Origin: Bedellia somnulentella
Taxonomy: Eukaryota; Arthropoda; Insecta; Lepidoptera; Bedelliidae
Direction: 5' to 3'
Assembly: GCA_963576735.1 (NCBI GenBank)
Contig: OY755187.1
Location: forward strand, 6,386,001-6,450,000
Length of the DNA stretch: 64,000 nt
The notes beneath the pieces are model-generated. The model saw only the letters and a program-made list of their open reading frames with translations. It did no database searches and had not been told where the DNA came from. How positions within the stretch are numbered: the first letter of the stretch is position 1; each line of letters begins with the position of its first letter. The translations under genes were made by a program, and so were the position numbers. Below are positions 61,425 to 64,000 of the stretch, piece after piece.

Positions 61425-64000
61425 TAAAAGATAAAAGATAAAGATAAAAAATATTTATTTCAAAATAAAAAGAATTGTTCTCTATTTTTTGAACGTCACA
61501 AACTTACGTATAAGTTAAATCTTACTCTACTGACTCTACTTCGGATTCGGAAGGTGTATTGTTGCGAGAAGAACCCGTAAGAAACTCAGCAACACACATC
61601 TTTTCTTAGTCAAATTACAATATTGGTATATGTCTGGAAATATCCTGAATAGAGCCCTGGTGACACCAAGCAGTTTCATCTATCATATAATCATTTAAAC
61701 TGTAATAAGCTTTTAAATGAAGACTGCGTTTTATAATTACTTTGAATTTCTTTTCTGTTAGATTCAAAATGTCATCAGGTATTTTATTATAAAATTTTAC
61801 ACATAACCCCATAAAAGATGTATTTATTTTTGACAATCTGTAATTTTGAATTGAAATTTTATTATTATCTCTAAGACTTCTAGTATGTCTGTCACAGTTT
61901 TTGGAAAATGCTTTCAAATTTTTTCTCACATACATGATGTTTTCATAAATATATTGACATGGCAGTGTCATTATATTTATGGTTTTAAACAATTCTCTAA
62001 GGGAATCTCGTGAACCTAAATTATAAATAGCTCTTATTGCTCTTTTCTGTAAAATGAATATTGACCCAACATCAGCAGCTCTGCCCCAGAGTAAAATGCC
62101 ATAAGACATGATGCTATGAAAATAACTATAGTAAACTAAACGAGCGGTCTGTACATCAGTTAAATGTCTTATCTTTCTAACGGCATAGGCAGCACTGCTT
62201 AGCCTGCCAGCTAGCGCGCTAATGTGGGGTCCCCATTGGAGCTTTGAGTCCAGATGTATCCCTAAGAAAACTGCGCTATCCGTAAATGGTAATTTTTCAT
62301 TATTTAATGTAATTTCATTATCAACACTTTTAACATTTGGTAATGCAAATTTAATACATTTGGTTTTTTTGGCATTTAGTACAAGATTATTTGAAGCAAA
62401 CCATGTTTGAATTTGGGAAACTGCATTATTTACATCGTCAATATTTTCCGAATTCCTTTTAACGTCAAAAATTAAAGAAGTATCATCAGCAAATAATACT
62501 ATTTCAGACCTTTTCTCGACCATGAACGGCAAATCATTAATATATACTAGAAACAAAAATGGGCCTAATATAGATCCCTGTGGAACACCCATTTTTACAT
62601 GAGTTCCAGATGATTTTATTTTATCGATTTGCACTTTTTGTATTCGATCTGAGAAGTAGGACTTTATTAATTTAAGTGCGTCACCTTCGATGCCATAATG
62701 TCCCAATTTTATGAATAAAATATTATGATCTGCACAATCAAAAGCTTTTGTAAGATCGCAGAACAAACCGATTGCATCATTCTTAAGTTCCCACGAACCA
62801 AAAATATGTTTAATTAGGGCAACGCCTGCGTCAGTGGTAGAGCGGCCTTTCGTGAAACCAAATTGTTTAGGGTGAAACAAATTGTTGGAACTAAAATGCA
62901 AGAGCAGTTGATTAAGCATAAGTTTTTCAAATATTTTACTCATAACTGGTAGTATAGATATAGGCCTATAACCTTCAGGATTATTTTTATCACCTCCAGA
63001 TTTTAGTAAAGGTACAATTTTACTATGTTTCATGAGATCTGGGAAGATACCATTACTTATACATTCATTAAATATTTTCGCTAAATAAGGAGCTATTATT
63101 ACAATAAAATTATGGCATACTTTTACTGACATACCCCAGATATCCTCAGAATTTTTCAATTTCAGTGATTTAAACACTTTAATGATATCTTCGGGACTGA
63201 CAACTTTAAAATTAAATATAGATTTACAAATTGCAACGTTTTGTTGCAACAGCTCTTGAGCTAACGTAGCAGATGAATTTAAGTGTTCAGTGGTCTTAAA
63301 AGGTATATCAGCAAAATATTTTTCAAAAATACAAGCAATTACATCATTTGAAGTAGTCAAACCTCGATCAGACCGAATACAAAAGTCCTGATCACATGAT
63401 TTGCTTTTGCCAGTTTGAGTGTTGATAATGTTCCAAACGGTTTTTACTTTATTATCAGATGTTTTAATACGTTGGCTCAAGTATCTTGCTTTAGCCTCCT
63501 TACAAACTTTATTAAACATTTTTGAGTATTTTTTTACATATTCTATAAATTCATCATTATGTGAGAACGCTTTTTGATCGTATAAATCAAATAGTATTTC
63601 TCTAGATTTATATATGCCTGGTGTTGCCCACTCACTAAATTTAAATTTATTACATATAGTTACATCTTTAATAGTAAATATTTTATTAAATTCGTCTATC
63701 AGTACTTTAAAGAAAGTATTATAACTATTATTTGGATTTTTATTTATTGAAGAAGTGGGCAGCTTATAACTGATTAAGTTTATATATTTTTCAACTTTGA
63801 AAGCAGTGACACTCCTTTTTTTAACTATAATTTTTCGGTCTGGTGCCTTATGTGGAAAGTTTACAAAAAGACCACTGTGATCAGATTTTAGTTTATTTAT
63901 TACAGATTTACTTATGAATTCAGCATTTGTAAATACATTATCTAAACATGTTTTGGTTCTAGTAGGTTCCAAGAATAAATTTTCTAAATTAAACGATTGG
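61425..64000 (-). mobile_element. CR1/Jockey-group LINE, 3-prime part, open at the right edge
   Basis: Covers the coding frame and a 3-prime UTR of about 190 bp that ends in (ATCTTTT)-type repeats at about 61425-61450. It lies against the Penelope-like fragment and probably inserted in it. Confidence 0.8.
61615..64000 (-). CDS. Non-LTR reverse transcriptase, intact frame (partial)
   Basis: About 794 codons are open to the right edge; the real start lies outside. The first residues (LFLEPTRTKTCLDNVFTN … SDHSGL) are the end of the apurinic-type endonuclease, whose nick primes reverse transcription. RT follows: GGDKNNPEGYRPISILPVMS, PKQFGFTKGRSTTD, FCDLTKAFDCADHNI (motif A), GVPQGSILGPFLFLVYINDL, IVLFADDTSLIF (motif C, catalytic DD), then the thumb and LVYYSYFHSIMSYGILLWGR. 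The C-terminus SLNDYMIDETAWCHQG ends at 61615. All visible catalytic residues are present and no stop or slip is seen, so the element may be functional if its 5-prime part is whole. Relatives: 42381-42852 and 53826-53970. Clade is by motif style. Confidence 0.9.
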   Translation of the reverse strand, partial: QSFNLENLFLEPTRTKTCLDNVFTNAEFISKSVINKLKSDHSGLFVNFPHKAPDRKIIVKKRSVTAFKVEKYINLISYKLPTSSINKNPNNSYNTFFKVLIDEFNKIFTIKDVTICNKFKFSEWATPGIYKSREILFDLYDQKAFSHNDEFIEYVKKYSKMFNKVCKEAKARYLSQRIKTSDNKVKTVWNIINTQTGKSKSCDQDFCIRSDRGLTTSNDVIACIFEKYFADIPFKTTEHLNSSATLAQELLQQNVAICKSIFNFKVVSPEDIIKVFKSLKLKNSEDIWGMSVKVCHNFIVIIAPYLAKIFNECISNGIFPDLMKHSKIVPLLKSGGDKNNPEGYRPISILPVMSKIFEKLMLNQLLLHFSSNNLFHPKQFGFTKGRSTTDAGVALIKHIFGSWELKNDAIGLFCDLTKAFDCADHNILFIKLGHYGIEGDALKLIKSYFSDRIQKVQIDKIKSSGTHVKMGVPQGSILGPFLFLVYINDLPFMVEKRSEIVLFADDTSLIFDVKRNSENIDDVNNAVSQIQTWFASNNLVLNAKKTKCIKFALPNVKSVDNEITLNNEKLPFTDSAVFLGIHLDSKLQWGPHISALAGRLSSAAYAVRKIRHLTDVQTARLVYYSYFHSIMSYGILLWGRAADVGSIFILQKRAIRAIYNLGSRDSLRELFKTINIMTLPCQYIYENIMYVRKNLKAFSKNCDRHTRSLRDNNKISIQNYRLSKINTSFMGLCVKFYNKIPDDILNLTEKKFKVIIKRSLHLKAYYSLNDYMIDETAWCHQGSIQDISRHIPIL

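Overview
The window looks like a gene-poor, AT-rich, repeat-packed piece of a moth or butterfly (Lepidoptera) nuclear genome. I recognise no host protein-coding gene, no functional tRNA or rRNA gene and no bacterial feature. The organism call is an inference from the repeat families: elements with ACCGACTTCAAA ends, Helitrons that start TCTATAC and end CTAG, insect mariner and piggyBac copies, and dense short SINEs.

Main players. SINE-A is a roughly 250-bp family (about 36 copies or pieces) that ends in (ATGT)n; sub-family SINE-A2 carries a variant head. SINE-B is a tRNA-headed family of about 365 bp (about 19 copies) that ends in (TTATG)n. SINE-T has a 72-nt tRNA-like head (six loci). pLINE is a non-LTR element whose C-terminal coding end and 3-prime tail recur about 11 times. 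SINE-A, SINE-B and pLINE share a short 3-prime stem-loop, which suggests that pLINE reverse transcriptase moves both SINEs. Target-site duplications (TSDs) can be read directly around many copies.

Layout. 1-1311: open C-terminal part of a non-LTR polyprotein with a nuclease-like motif. 2-8 kb: SINEs, a broken mariner, a paired palindromic repeat. 8.7-11.3 kb: one SINE-B invaded by a SINE-A and by an RTE-like LINE. 11.3-12.9 kb: a large inverted repeat with an LTR and primer-binding-like site, then an (AT)n tract and a pLINE piece. 13-20 kb: SINEs, 145-bp tandem repeats, PIF1-like helicase remnants, a foldback element, a LINE piece ending in a zinc finger, a small MITE. 20.4-22.4 kb: a Helitron holding a piggyBac-like element with a visible intron. 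23-29 kb: SINEs and pLINE pieces. 29.3-31.9 kb: a Jockey-group LINE. 33.7-36 kb: pLINE, then a DD41D Tc1/mariner element in a minisatellite. 36-40.3 kb: foldback elements, SINEs, an unclassified broken gene, a 596-bp hairpin. 41-50 kb: sparse, with SINEs and a LINE fragment. 51-52 kb: a second Helitron. 54.7-58.3 kb: SINE-B cluster. 58.5-59.5 kb: a nearly full-length mariner with two stops. 60.9-61.4 kb: a Penelope-like fragment. 61.4-64 kb: an open LINE reading frame running off the right edge.

The copies interact only as transposable elements do: autonomous LINEs supply reverse transcriptase, SINEs borrow it, and later insertions split older ones. Further stretches of more than about 300 bases in which I see nothing recognisable: 4250-4618, 6507-6914, 7643-8089, 15781-16328, 19811-20129, 22413-22719, 23819-24386, 24649-25147, 25765-26141, 26341-26917, 27331-27828, 28067-28502, 28741-29044, 33071-33371, 37913-38289, 41186-41627, 41816-42264, 43738-44151, 45891-46597, 46936-47418, 47625-48054, 52701-53313 and 56264-56729. 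Element boundaries without a TSD are good to about 5-20 bases.
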